A DNA stretch of 64,000 nt from Balanoglossus misakiensis (Eukaryota; Hemichordata). Made by a program: the position numbers and the translations under genes. The first letter of the stretch is position 1, and each line of letters begins with the position of its first letter. Positions 35,009 through 46,632 of this stretch are shown piece after piece. Below the pieces are notes generated by a model. The model saw nothing but the letters and a program-made list of their open reading frames with translations, was not told the DNA's origin and searched no databases. Location: contig CM082577.2 of NCBI GenBank assembly GCA_040954595.2, positions 20,646,001 to 20,710,000 of the forward strand, in the 5' to 3' direction.

Positions 35009-35126
35009 GCCTACAGCACGTAGTATTCCCAGGCGGTCTCCCATCCAAGTACTAACTACGCCCAACGCAGGTTTGCTTCGGAGATCAGACGAGAACCGGC
35101 TTATTCTACGTGGTATTGCCGTAGGC
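35009..35126 (-). rRNA. 5S rRNA copy 95
   Basis: A45T and C10A; T7. Confidence 0.92.
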
Positions 35127-35386
35127 GAAAAGTGGTTGAATTTCTCCTACTATAAACCTGAATCCTACACCATTGAACACATAGCCTGACTTGGCTAATT
35201 TTGTGGGTAACCGATCGACCTTCCATAGCTTATAAGGCAAGTGGGATAAAAAAATATGGTTGCTTTGTTCTGCAAAAAGTGGTTTTAGAATTCAGGCACT
35301 TTCAGAAAAGGAAGAAACGGACACTTGCGACAAAAATGTTATCCATCAGGCTACTCTTTAATGGAAAAGTTGGAAAAAAAAATGAA

Positions 35387-35504
35387 GCCTACAGCACGTA
35401 GTATTCCCAGGCGGTCTCCCATCCAAGTACTAACTACGCCCAACGCAGGTTTGCTTCGGGGATCAGACGAGAACTGGCTTATTCTACGTGGTATGGCCGT
35501 AGGC
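35387..35504 (-). rRNA. 5S rRNA copy 96
   Basis: A45C and G30A, both in helix III; T9. Confidence 0.91.
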
Positions 35505-35763
35505 GAAAGATGGTTGAATTTCTCCTACTATAAACCTGAATCCTACACCATTGAACACATAGTCCGACTTGGCTAATTTTGTGGGTAACCGATCGACCTT
35601 CCATAGCTTATAAGCCAAGTAGGATCAAAAATATGGTTTGTTTTGTTTTGCAAAAAGTGGTTTTAAAATTCAGACACTTGCAGAAAGAGGAAGAAACGGA
35701 CACTTGCGTCAAAAATATTATCCATCAGGCTACTCTTTAATGGAACAGTTGGAAAAAAATGAA

Positions 35764-35881
35764 GCCTACAGCACGTAGTATTCCCAGGCGGTCTCCCATC
35801 CAAGTACTAACTACGCCCAACGCAGGTTTGCTTCGGAGATCAGACGAGAACCGGCTTATTCTACGTGGTATGGCCGTAGGC
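35764..35881 (-). rRNA. 5S rRNA copy 97
   Basis: A45T; T7. Confidence 0.92.
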
Positions 35882-36140
35882 GAAAAGTGGTTGAATTTCT
35901 CCTACTATAAACCTGAATCCTACACCATTGAACACATAGTCCGACTTGGCTAATTTTTGTGGGTAACCGATCGACCTTCCATAGCTTATAAGGCAAGTAG
36001 GATCAAAAATATGGTTTGTTTTGTTTTGCAAAAAGTGGTTTTAAAATTCAGACACTTGCAGAAAGAGGAAGAAACGGACACTTGCGTCAAAAATATTATC
36101 CATCAGGCTACTCTTTAATGGAAAAGTTGGAAAAAATGAA

Positions 36141-36268
36141 GCCTACAGCACGTAGTATTCCCAGGCGGTCTCCCATCCAAGTACTAACTACGCCCAACGC
36201 AGGTTTGCTTCGGTGATCAGACGAGAACCGGCTTATTCTACGTGGTATGCCACCGTATGGCCGTAGGC
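36141..36268 (-). rRNA. 5S rRNA copy 98, 10-nt insertion
   Basis: 128 nt; T6. Confidence 0.88.
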
Positions 36269-36525
36269 GAAAGATGGTTGAATTTCTCCTACTATAAACC
36301 TGAATCCTACACCATTGAACACATAGTCCGACTTGGCTGATTTTTGTGGGTAACCGATCGACCTTCCATAGCTTATAAGGCAAGTGGGATAAAATATGGT
36401 TTGTTTTGTTTTGCAAAAAGTGGTTTTAAAATTCAGACACTTGCAGAAAGAGGAAGAAACGGGCACTTGCGACAAAAATATTATCCATCAGGCTACTCTT
36501 TAATGGAAAAGTTGGAAAAAATTAA

Positions 36526-36643
36526 GCCTACAGCACGTAGTATTCCCAGGCGGTCTCCCATCCAAGTACTAACTACGCCCAACGCAGGTTTGCTTCGGGG
36601 ATCAGACGAGAACCGGCTTATTCTACGTGGTATGGCCGTAGGC
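36526..36643 (-). rRNA. 5S rRNA copy 99
   Basis: A45C; T6 after TTAA. Confidence 0.92.
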
Positions 36644-36901
36644 GAAAGATGGTTGAATTTCTCCTACTATAAACCTGAATCCTACACCATTGAACACATA
36701 GTCCGACTTGGCTAATTTTTGTGGGTAACCGATCGACCTTCCATAGCTTATAAGGCAAGTAGGATCAAAAATATGGTTTGTTTTGTTTTGCAAAAAGTGG
36801 TTTTAAAATTCAGGCACTTTCAGAAAAGGAAGAAACGGACACTTGCGACAAAAATGTTATCCATCAGGCTACTCTTTAATGGAAAAGTTGGAAAAAATGA
36901 A

Positions 36902-37019
36902 GCCTACAGCACGTAGTATTCCCAGGCGGTCTCCCATCCAAGTACTAACAACGCCCAACGCAGGTTTGCTTCGGTGATCAGACGAGAACCGGCTTATTCT
37001 ACGTGGTATGGCCGTAGGC
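36902..37019 (-). rRNA. 5S rRNA copy 100
   Basis: A70T in the intermediate element, breaking pair 70:105; T6. Its 3' spacer is a chimera of two families. Confidence 0.92.
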
Positions 37020-37277
37020 GAAAGATGGTTGAATTTCTCCTACTATAAACCTGAATCCTACACCATTGAACACATAGTCCGACTTGGCTAATTTTTGTGG
37101 GTAACCGATCGACCTTCCATAGCTTATAAGGCAAGTGGGATAAAAAAATATGGTTGCTTTGTTCTGCAAAAAGTGGTTTTAGAATTCAGGCACTTTCAGA
37201 AAAGGAAGAAACGGACACTTGCGACAAAAATGTTTTCCATCAGGCTACTCTTTAATGGAAAAGTTGGAAAAAATGAA

Positions 37278-37395
37278 GCCTACAGCACGTAGTATTCCCA
37301 GGCGGTCTCCCATCCAAGTACTAACTACGCCCAACGCAGGTTTGCTTCGGGGATCAGACGAGAACCGGCTTATTCTACGTGGTATGGCCGTAGGC
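37278..37395 (-). rRNA. 5S rRNA copy 101
   Basis: A45C; T6. Confidence 0.92.
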
Positions 37396-37654
37396 GAAAA
37401 GTGGTTGAATTTCTCCTACTATAAACCTGAATCCTACACCATTGAACACATAGTCCGACTTGGCTAATTTTTGTGGGTAACCGATCGACCTTCCATAGCT
37501 TATAAGGCAAGGAGGATCAAAAATATGGTTTGTTTTGTTTTGCAAAAAGTGGTTTTAAAATTCAGACACTTGCAGAAAGAGGAAGAAACTGACACTTGCG
37601 TCAAAAATATTATCCATCAGGCTACTCTTTAATGGAAAAGTTGGAAAAAATGAA

Positions 37655-37772
37655 GCCTACAGCACGTAGTATTCCCAGGCGGTCTCCCATCCAAGTACTA
37701 ACTACGCCCAACGCAGGTTTGCTTCGGTGATCAGACGAGAACCGGCTTATTCTACGTGGTATGGCCGTAGGC
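37655..37772 (-). rRNA. 5S rRNA copy 102
   Basis: Consensus body as read; T6. Confidence 0.95.
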
Positions 37773-38029
37773 GAAAGATGGTTGAATTTCTCCTACTATA
37801 AACCTGAATCCTACACCATTGAACACATAGTCCGACTTGGCTAATTTTGTGGGTAACCGATCGACCTTCCATAGCTTATAAGGCAAGTGGGATAAAAAAA
37901 TATGGTTGCTTTGTTCTGCAAAAAGTGGTTTTAGAATTCAGGCACTTTCCGAAAAGGAAGAAACGGACACTTGCGACAAAAATGTTATCCATCAGGCTAC
38001 TCTTTAATGGAAAAGTTGGAAAAAAAGAA

Positions 38030-38147
38030 GCCTACAGCACGTAGTATTCCCAGGCGGTCTCCCATCCAAGTACTAACTACGCCCAACGCAGGTTTGCTTC
38101 GGGGATCAGACGAGAACCGGCTTATTCTACGTGGTATGGCCGTAGGC
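38030..38147 (-). rRNA. 5S rRNA copy 103
   Basis: A45C; T7 directly after TTC. Confidence 0.92.
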
Positions 38148-38406
38148 GAAAAGTGGTTGAATTTCTCCTACTATAAACCTGAATCCTACACCATTGAACA
38201 CATAGTCCGATTTGGCTAATTTTTGTGGGTAACCGATCGACCTTCCATAGCTTATAAGGCAGGGAGGATCAAAAATATGGTTTGTTTTGTTTTGCAAAAA
38301 GTGGTTTTAAAATTCAGACACTTGCAGAAAGAGGAAGAAACGGACACTTGCGTCAAAAATATTATCCATCAGGCTACTCTTTAATGGAAAAGTTGGAAAA
38401 AATGAA

Positions 38407-38524
38407 GCCTACAGCACGTAGTATTCCCAGGCGGTCTCCCATCCAAGTACTAACTACGCCCAACGCAGGTTTGCTTCGGTGATCAGACGAGAACCGGCTT
38501 ATTCTACGTGGTATGGCCGTAGGC
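38407..38524 (-). rRNA. 5S rRNA copy 104
   Basis: Consensus body as read; T6. Confidence 0.95.
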
Positions 38525-38782
38525 GAAAGATGGTTGAATTTCTCCTACTATAAACCTGAATCCTACACCATTGAACACATAGCCCGACTTGGCTAATTTT
38601 GTGGGTAACCGATCGACCTTCCATAGCTTATAAGGCAAGTGGGATAAAAAAATATGGTTGCTTTGTTCTGCAAAAAGTGGTTTTAGAATTCAGGCACTTT
38701 CAGAAAAGGAAGAAACGGACACTTGCGACAAAAATGTTATCCATCAGGCTACTCTTTAATGGAAAAGTTGGAAAAAAATGAA

Positions 38783-38900
38783 GCCTACAGCACGTAGTAT
38801 TCCCAGGCGGTCTCCCATCCAAGTACTAACTACGCCCAACGCAGGTTTGCTTCGGGGATCAGACGAGAACCGGCTTATTCTACGTGGTATGGCCGTAGGC
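38783..38900 (-). rRNA. 5S rRNA copy 105
   Basis: A45C; T7. Confidence 0.92.
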
Positions 38901-39159
38901 GAAAAGTGGTTGAATTTCTCCTACTATAAACCTGAATCCTACACCATTGAACACATAGTCCGACTTGGCTAATTTTTGTGGGTAACCGATCGACCTTCCA
39001 TAGCTTATAAGGCAAGTAGGATCAAAAATATGGTTTGTTTTGTTTTGCAAAAAGTGGTTTTAAAATTCAGACACTTGCAGAAAGAGGAAGAAACGGACAC
39101 TTGCGTCAAAAATATTATCCATCAGGCTACTCTTTAATGGAAAAGTTGGAAAAAATGAA

Positions 39160-39277
39160 GCCTACAGCACGTAGTATTCCCAGGCGGTCTCCCATCCAAG
39201 TACTAACTACGCCCAACGCAGGTTTGCTTCGGTGATCAGACGAGAACCGGCTTATTCTACGTGGTATGGCCGTAGGC
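39160..39277 (-). rRNA. 5S rRNA copy 106
   Basis: Consensus body as read; T6. Confidence 0.95.
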
Positions 39278-39535
39278 GAAAGATGGTTGAATTTCTCCTA
39301 CTATAAACCTGAATCCTACACCATTGAACACATAGTCCGACTTGGCTAATTTTGTGGGTAACCGATCGACCTTCCATAGCTTATAAGGCAAGTGGGATAA
39401 AAAAATATGGTTGCTTTGTTCTGCAAAAAGTGGTTTTAGAATTCAGGCACTTTCAGAAAAGGAAGAAACGGACACTTGCGACAAAAATGTTATCCATCAG
39501 GCTACTCTTTAATGGAAAAGTTGGAAAAAAATGAA

Positions 39536-39653
39536 GCCTACAGCACGTAGTATTCCCAGGCGGTCTCCCATCCAAGTACTAACTACGCCCAACGCAGGTT
39601 TGCTTCGGGGATCAGACGAGAACCGGCTTATTCTACGTGGTATGGCCGTAGGC
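39536..39653 (-). rRNA. 5S rRNA copy 107
   Basis: A45C; T7. Twin of copy 105 at 753 bp. Confidence 0.92.
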
Positions 39654-39912
39654 GAAAAGTGGTTGAATTTCTCCTACTATAAACCTGAATCCTACACCAT
39701 TGAACACATAGTCCGACTTGGCTAATTTTTGTGGGTAACCGATCGACCTTCCATAGCTTATAAGGCAAGTAGGATCAAAAATATGGTTTGTTTTGTTTTG
39801 CAAAAAGTGGTTTTAAAATTCAGACACTTGCAGAAAGAGGAAGAAACGGACACTTGCGTCAAAAATATTATCCATCAGGCTACTCTTTAATGGAAAAGTT
39901 GGAAAAAATGAA

Positions 39913-40030
39913 GCCTACAGCACGTAGTATTCCCAGGCGGTCTCCCATCCAAGTACTAACTACGCCCAACGCAGGTTTGCTTCGGTGATCAGACGAGAAC
40001 CGGCTTATTCTACGTGGTATGGCCGTAGGC
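39913..40030 (-). rRNA. 5S rRNA copy 108
   Basis: Consensus body as read; T6. Confidence 0.95.
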
Positions 40031-40289
40031 GAAAGATGGTTGAATTTCTCCTACTATAAACCTGAATCCTACACCATTGAACACATAGTCCGACTTGGCT
40101 AATTTTTGTGGGTAACCGATCGACCTTCCATAGCTTATAAGGCAAGTAGGATCAAAAATATGGTTTGTTTTGTTTTGCAAAAAGTGGTTTTAAAATTCAG
40201 ACACTTGCAGAAAGAGGAAGAAACGGACACTTGCGTCAAAAATATTATCCATCAGGCTACTCTTTAATGGAAAAGTTGGAAAAAATGAA

Positions 40290-40417
40290 GCCTACAGCAC
40301 GTAGTATTCCCAGGCGGTCTCCCATCCAAGTACTAACTACGCCCAACGCAGGTTTGCTTCGGTGATCAGACGAGAACCGGCTTATTCTACGTGGTATGCC
40401 ACCGTATGGCCGTAGGC
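40290..40417 (-). rRNA. 5S rRNA copy 109, 10-nt insertion
   Basis: 128 nt; T6. Confidence 0.88.
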
Positions 40418-40674
40418 GAAAGATGGTTGAATTTCTCCTACTATAAACCTGAATCCTACACCATTGAACACATAGTCCGACTTGGCTAATTTTTGTGGGT
40501 AACCGATCGACCTTCCATAGCTTATAAGGCAAGTGGGATAAAATATGGTTTGTTTTGTTTTGCAAAAAGTGGTTTTAAAATTCAGACACTTGCAGAAAGA
40601 GGAAGAAACGGGCACTTGCGACAAAAATATTATCCATCAGGCTACTCTTTAATGGAAAAGTTGGAAAAAATTAA

Positions 40675-40791
40675 GCCTACAGCACGTAGTATTCCCAGGC
40701 GGTCTCCCATCCAAGTACTAACTACGCCCAACGCAGGTTTGCTTCGGTGATCAGACGAGAACCGGATACTCTACGTGGTATGGCCGTAGGC
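40675..40791 (-). rRNA. 5S rRNA copy 110, one-base deletion
   Basis: Same 26-27 deletion as copy 84 plus A23G; T6 after TTAA. Confidence 0.9.
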
Positions 40792-41048
40792 GAAAGATGG
40801 TTGAATTTCTCCTACTATAAACCTGAATCCTACACCATTGAACACATAGTCCGACTTGGCTAATTTTGTGGGTAACCGATCGACCTTCCATAGCTTATAA
40901 GGCAAGTGGGATAAAAAATTATGGTTGCTTTGTTCTGCAAAAAGTGGTTTTAGAATTCAGGCACTTTCAGAAAAGGAAGAAACGGACACTTGCGTCAAAA
41001 ATATTATCCATCAGGCTACTCTTTAATGGAAAAGTTGGAAAAAATGAA

Positions 41049-41166
41049 GCCTACAGCACGTAGTATTCCCAGGCGGTCTCCCATCCAAGTACTAACTACG
41101 CCCAACGCAGGTTTGCTTCGGTGATCAGACGAGAACCGGCTTATTCTACGTGGTATGGCCGTAGGC
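41049..41166 (-). rRNA. 5S rRNA copy 111
   Basis: Consensus body as read; T6. Confidence 0.95.
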
Positions 41167-41425
41167 GAAAGATGGTTGAATTTCTCCTACTATAAACATG
41201 AATCCTACACCATTGAACACATAGTCCGACTTGGCTAATTTTTGTGGGTAACCGATCGACCTTCCATAGCTTATAAGGCAAGTAGGATCAAAAATATGGT
41301 TTGTTTTGTTTTGCAAAAAGTGGTTTTAAAATTCAGACACTTGCAGAAAGAGGAAGAAACGGACACTTGCGTCAAAAATATTATCCATCAGGCTACTCTT
41401 TAATGGAAAAGTTGGAAAAAATGAA

Positions 41426-41553
41426 GCCTACAGCACGTAGTATTCCCAGGCGGTCTCCCATCCAAGTACTAACTACGCCCAACGCAGGTTTGCTTCGGTG
41501 ATCAGACGAGAACCGGCTTATTCTACGTGGTATGCCACCGTATGGCCGTAGGC
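41426..41553 (-). rRNA. 5S rRNA copy 112, 10-nt insertion
   Basis: 128 nt; T6. Last insertion copy; twin of copy 109 at 1136 bp. Confidence 0.88.
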
Positions 41554-41810
41554 GAAAGATGGTTGAATTTCTCCTACTATAAACCTGAATCCTACACCAT
41601 TGAACACATAGTCCGACTTGGCTAATTTTTGTGGGTAACCGATCGACCTTCCATAGCTTATAAGGCAAGTGGGATAAAATATGGTTTGTTTTGTTTTGCA
41701 AAAAGTGGTTTTAAAATTCAGACACTTGCAGAAAGAGGAAGAAACGGGCACTTGCGACAAAAATATTATCCATCAGGCTACTCTTTAATGGAAAAGTTGG
41801 AAAAAATTAA

Positions 41811-41928
41811 GCCTACAGCACGTAGTATTCCCAGGCGGTCTCCCATCCAAGTACTAACTACGCCCAACGCAGGTTTGCTTCGGTGATCAGACGAGAACCG
41901 GCTTATTCTACGTGGTATGGCCGTAGGC
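41811..41928 (-). rRNA. 5S rRNA copy 113
   Basis: Consensus body; T6 after TTAA. Upstream spacer carries the ~70-bp deletion, keeping only the TATA-like box. Confidence 0.94.
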
Positions 41929-41954
41929 GAAAGATGGTTGAATTTCTCCTACTA

Positions 41955-41964
41955 TAAACTTTAT
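41955..41964. other. ~70-bp spacer deletion upstream of copy 113
   Basis: After ctataaac the spacer jumps to tttataaggcaag, so the unit is 305 bp rather than 375. The TATA-like element at -30 is kept but all spacer from about -32 to -100, including the cgatcg palindrome, is lost. Confidence 0.8.
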
Positions 41965-42115
41965 AAGGCAAGTGGGATAAAAAAATATGGTTGCTTTGTT
42001 CTGCAAAAAGTGGTTTTAGAATTCAGGCACTTTCAGAAAAGGAAGAAACGGACACTTGCGACAAAAATGTTATCCATCAGGCTACTCTTTAATGGAAAAG
42101 TTGGAAAAAAATGAA

Positions 42116-42233
42116 GCCTACAGCACGTAGTATTCCCAGGCGGTCTCCCATCCAAGTACTAACTACGCCCAACGCAGGTTTGCTTCGGGGATCAGACGAG
42201 AACCGGCTTATTCTACGTGGTATGGCCGTAGGC
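42116..42233 (-). rRNA. 5S rRNA copy 114
   Basis: A45C; T7. Confidence 0.92.
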
Positions 42234-42492
42234 GAAAAGTGGTTGAATTTCTCCTACTATAAACCTGAATCCTACACCATTGAACACATAGTCCGACTTG
42301 GCTAATTTTTGTGGGTAACCGATCGACCTTCCATAGCTTATAAGGCAAGGAGGATCAAAGATATGGTTTGTTTTGTTTTGCAAAAAGTGGTTTTAAAATT
42401 CAGACACTTGCAGAAAGAGGAAGAAACGGACACTTGCGTCAAAAATATTATCCATCAGGCTACTCTTTAATGGAAAAGTTGGAAAAAATGAA

Positions 42493-42610
42493 GCCTACAG
42501 CACGTAGTATTCCCAGGCGGTCTCCCATCCAAGTACTAACTACGCCCAACGCAGGTTTGCTTCGGTGATCAGACGAGAACCGGCTTATTCTACGTGGTAT
42601 GGCCGTAGGC
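42493..42610 (-). rRNA. 5S rRNA copy 115
   Basis: Consensus body as read; T6. Confidence 0.95.
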
Positions 42611-42867
42611 GAAAGATGGTTGAATTTCTCCTACTATAAACCTGAATCCTACACCATTGAACACATAGTCCGACCTGGCTAATTTTGTGGGTAACCGATC
42701 GACCTTCCATAGCTTATAAGGCAAGTGGGATAAAAAAATATGGTTGCTTTGTTCTGCAAAAAGTGGTTTTAGAATTCCGGCACTTTCAGAAAAGGAAGAA
42801 ACGGACACTTGCGACAAAAATGTTATCCATCAGGCTACTCTTTAATGGAAAAGTTGGAAAAAATGAA

Positions 42868-42985
42868 GCCTACAGCACGTAGTATTCCCAGGCGGTCTCC
42901 CATCCAAGTACTAACTACGCCCAACGCAGGTTTGCTTCGGGGATCAGACGAGAACCGGCTTATTCTACGTGGTATGGCCGTAGGC
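42868..42985 (-). rRNA. 5S rRNA copy 116
   Basis: A45C; T6. Confidence 0.92.
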
Positions 42986-43244
42986 GAAAAGTGGTTGAAT
43001 TTCTCCTACTATAAACCTGAATCCTACACCATTGAACACATAGTCCGACTTGGCTAATTTTTGTGGGTAACCGATCGACCTTCCATAGCTTATAAGGCAA
43101 GGAGGATCAAAAATATGGTTTGTTTTGTTTTGCAAAAAGTGGTTTTAAAATTCAGACACTTGCAGAAAGAGGAAGAAACGGACACTTGCGACAAAAATAT
43201 TATCCATCAGGCTACTCTTTAATGGAAAAGTTGGAAAAAATGAA

Positions 43245-43362
43245 GCCTACAGCACGTAGTATTCCCAGGCGGTCTCCCATCCAAGTACTAACTACGCCCA
43301 ACGCAGGTTTGCTTCGGTGATCAGACGAGAACCGGCTTATTCTACGTGGTATGGCCGTAGGC
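43245..43362 (-). rRNA. 5S rRNA copy 117
   Basis: Consensus body as read; T6. Confidence 0.95.
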
Positions 43363-43619
43363 GAAAGATGGTTGAATTTCTCCTACTATAAACCTGAATC
43401 CTACACCATTGAACACATAGTCCGACTTGGCTAATTTTTGTGGGTAACCGATCGACCTTCCATAGCTTATAAGGCAAGTGGGATAAAATATGGTTTGTTT
43501 TGTTTTGCAAAAAGTGGTTTTAAAATTCAGACACTTGCAGAAAGAGGAAGAAACGGACACTTGCGTCAAAAATATTATCCATCAGGCTACTCTTTAATGG
43601 AAAAGTTGGAAAAAATGAA

Positions 43620-43737
43620 GCCTACAGCACGTAGTATTCCCAGGCGGTCTCCCATCCAAGTACTAACTACGCCCAACGCAGGTTTGCTTCGGTGATCAGA
43701 CGAGAACCGGCTTATTCTACGTGGTATGGCCGTAGGC
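43620..43737 (-). rRNA. 5S rRNA copy 118
   Basis: Consensus body as read; T6. Confidence 0.95.
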
Positions 43738-43994
43738 GAAAGATGGTTGAATTTCTCCTACTATAAACCTGAATCCTACACCATTGAACACATAGTCCGA
43801 CTTGGCTAATTTTGTGGGTAACCGATCGACCTTCCATAGCTTATAAGGCAAGTGGGATAAAAAAATATGGTTGCTTTGTTCTGCAAAAAGTGGTTTTAGA
43901 ATTCAGGCACTTTCAGAAAAGGAAGAAACGGACACTTGCGACAAAAATGTTATCCATCAGGCTACTCTTTAATGGAAAAGTTGGAAAAAATGAA

Positions 43995-44112
43995 GCCTAC
44001 AGCACGTAGTATTCCCAGGCGGTCTCCCATCCAAGTACTAACTACGCCCAACGCAGGTTTGCTTCGGGGATCAGACGAGAACCGGCTTATTCTACGTGGT
44101 ATGGCCGTAGGC
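43995..44112 (-). rRNA. 5S rRNA copy 119
   Basis: A45C; T6. Twin of copy 116. Confidence 0.92.
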
Positions 44113-44371
44113 GAAAAGTGGTTGAATTTCTCCTACTATAAACCTGAATCCTACACCATTGAACACATAGTCCGACTTGGCTAATTTTTGTGGGTAACCG
44201 ATCGACCTTCCATAGCTTATAAGGCAAGGAGGATCAAAAATATGGTTTGTTTTGTTTTGCAAAAAGTGGTTTTAAAATTCAGACACTTGCAGAAAGAGGA
44301 ATAAACGGACACTTGCGACAAAAATATTATCCATCAGGCTACTCTTTAATGGAAAAGTTGGAAAAAATGAA

Positions 44372-44489
44372 GCCTACAGCACGTAGTATTCCCAGGCGGT
44401 CTCCCATCCAAGTACTAACAACGCCCAACGCAGGTTTGCTTCGGTGATCAGACGAGAACCGGCTTATTCTACGTGGTATGGCCGTAGGC
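44372..44489 (-). rRNA. 5S rRNA copy 120
   Basis: A70T; T6. Confidence 0.92.
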
Positions 44490-44746
44490 GAAAGATGGTT
44501 GAATTTCTCCTACTATAAACCTGAATCCTACACCATTGAACACATAGTCCGACTTGGCTAATTTTTGTGGGTAACCGATCGACCTTCCATAGCTTATAAG
44601 GCAAGTGGGATAAAATATGGTTTGTTTTGTTTTGCAAAAAGTGGTTTTAAAATTCAGACACTTGCAGAAAGAGGAAGAAACGGGCACTTGCGACAAAAAT
44701 ATTATCCATCAGGCTACTCTTTAATGGAAAAGTTGGAAAAAATTAA

Positions 44747-44864
44747 GCCTACAGCACGTAGTATTCCCAGGCGGTCTCCCATCCAAGTACTAACTACGCC
44801 CAACGCAGGTTTGCTTCGGTGATCAGACGAGAACCGGCTTATTCTACGTGGTGTGGCCGTAGGC
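44747..44864 (-). rRNA. 5S rRNA copy 121
   Basis: T12C; T6 after TTAA. Confidence 0.92.
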
Positions 44865-45123
44865 GAAAGATGGTGGAATTTCTCCTACTATAAACCTGAA
44901 TCCTACACCATTGAACACATAGCCCGACTTGGCTAATTTTGTGGGTAACCGATCGACCTTCCATAGCTTATAAGGCAAGTGGGATAAAAAAATATGGTTG
45001 CTTTGTTCTGCAAAAAGTGGTTTTAGAATTCAGGCACTTTCAGAAAAGGAAGAAACGGACACTTGCGACTAAACTGTTATCCATCAGGCTACTCTTTAAT
45101 GGAAAAGTTGGAAAAAAAATGAA

Positions 45124-45241
45124 GCCTACAACACGTAGTATTCCCAGGCGGTCTCCCATCCAAGTACTAACTACGCCCAACGCAGGTTTGCTTCGGGGAT
45201 CAGACGAGAACCGGCTTATTCTACGTGGTATGGCCGTAGGC
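45124..45241 (-). rRNA. 5S rRNA copy 122
   Basis: A45C and C111T; T8. Confidence 0.92.
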
Positions 45242-45500
45242 GAAAAGTGGTTGAATTTCTCCTACTATAAACCTGAATCCTACACCATTGAACACATAGT
45301 CCGACTTGGCTAATTTTTGTGGGTAACCGATCGACCTTTCATAGCTTATAAGGCAAGTAGGATCAAAAATATGGTTTGTTTTGTTTTGCAAAAAGTGGTT
45401 TTAAAATTCAGACACTTGCAGAAAGAGGAATAAACGGACACTTGCGTCACAAATATTATCCATCAGGCTACTCTTTAATGGAAAAGTTGGAAAAAATGAA

Positions 45501-45618
45501 GCCTACAGCACGTAGTATTCCCAGGCGGTCTCCCATCCAAGTACTAACAACGCCCAACGCAGGTTTGCTTCGGTGATCAGACGAGAACCGGCTTATTCTA
45601 CGTGGTATGGCCGTAGGC
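45501..45618 (-). rRNA. 5S rRNA copy 123
   Basis: A70T; T6. Twin of copy 120 at 1129 bp. Confidence 0.92.
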
Positions 45619-45875
45619 GAAAGATGGTTGAATTTCTCCTACTATAAACCTGAATCCTACACCATTGAACACATAGTCCGACTTGGCTAATTTTTGTGGG
45701 TAACCGATCGACCTTCCATAGCTTATAAGGCAAGTGGGATAAAATATGGTTTGTTTTGTTTTGCAAAAAGTGGTTTTAAAATTCAGACACTTGCAGAAAG
45801 AGGAAGAAACGGGCACTTGCGACAAAAATATTATCCATCAGGCTACTCTTTAATGGAAAAGTTGGAAAAAATTAA

Positions 45876-45993
45876 GCCTACAGCACGTAGTATTCCCAGG
45901 CGGTCTCCCATCCAAGTACTAACTACGCCCAACGCAGGTTTGCTTCGGTGATCAGACGAGAACCGGCTTATTCTACGTGGTATGGCCGTAGGC
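45876..45993 (-). rRNA. 5S rRNA copy 124
   Basis: Consensus body; T6 after TTAA. Its upstream spacer is the first of the right-hand family. Confidence 0.95.
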
Positions 45994-46254
45994 GAAAGAT
46001 GGTTGAATTTCTCCTACTATAAACCTGAATCCTACACCATTGAACACATAGTCCGACTTGGCTAATTTTTGTGGGTAACCGATCGACCTTCCATAGCTTA
46101 TAAGGCAAGTAGGATAAAAAAATATGTTTTTTTTTTGTTTTGCAAAAAGTGGTTTTACAATTCAGACACTTGCAGAAAGAGGAAGAAACGGACACTTGCG
46201 ACAAAATATTATCCTTCAGGCTACTCTTTAATGGAAACGTTGGAAAAAATTGAA

Positions 46255-46372
46255 GCCTACAGCACGTAGTATTCCCAGGCGGTCTCCCATCCAAGTACTA
46301 ACTACGCCCAACGCAGGTTTGCTTCGGTGATCAGACGAGAACCGGCTTATTCTACGTGGTATGGCCGTAGGC
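46255..46372 (-). rRNA. 5S rRNA copy 125
   Basis: Consensus body; T6 after TTCAA, the form typical of the right-hand domain. Confidence 0.95.
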
Positions 46373-46632
46373 GAAAGATGGTTGAATTTCTCCTACTATA
46401 AACCTGAATCCTACACCATTGAACACATAGTCCGACTTGGCTAATTTTTGTGGGTAACCGATCGACCTTCCATAGCTTATAAGGCAAGTAGTATCAAAAA
46501 ATATGGTTTGTTTTGTTTTGCAAAAAGTGGTTTTAAAATTCAGACACTTGCAGAAAGAGGAAGAAACGGACACTTGCGACAAAATATTATCCTTCAGGCT
46601 ACTCTTTAATGGAAACGTTGGAAAAAATTGAA

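Larger units (their letters stand above)
36902..45876. repeat. Alternating two- and three-monomer repeats with A45C genes
   Basis: Gene type alternates between consensus and A45C, giving steps of about 753 bp (copies 101-108) or 1127-1129 bp (copies 115-123). Spacers alternate in step: gtgggataaaaaaatatggttgc follows consensus genes and aggatcaaaaatatggtttg follows A45C genes. Confidence 0.75.
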
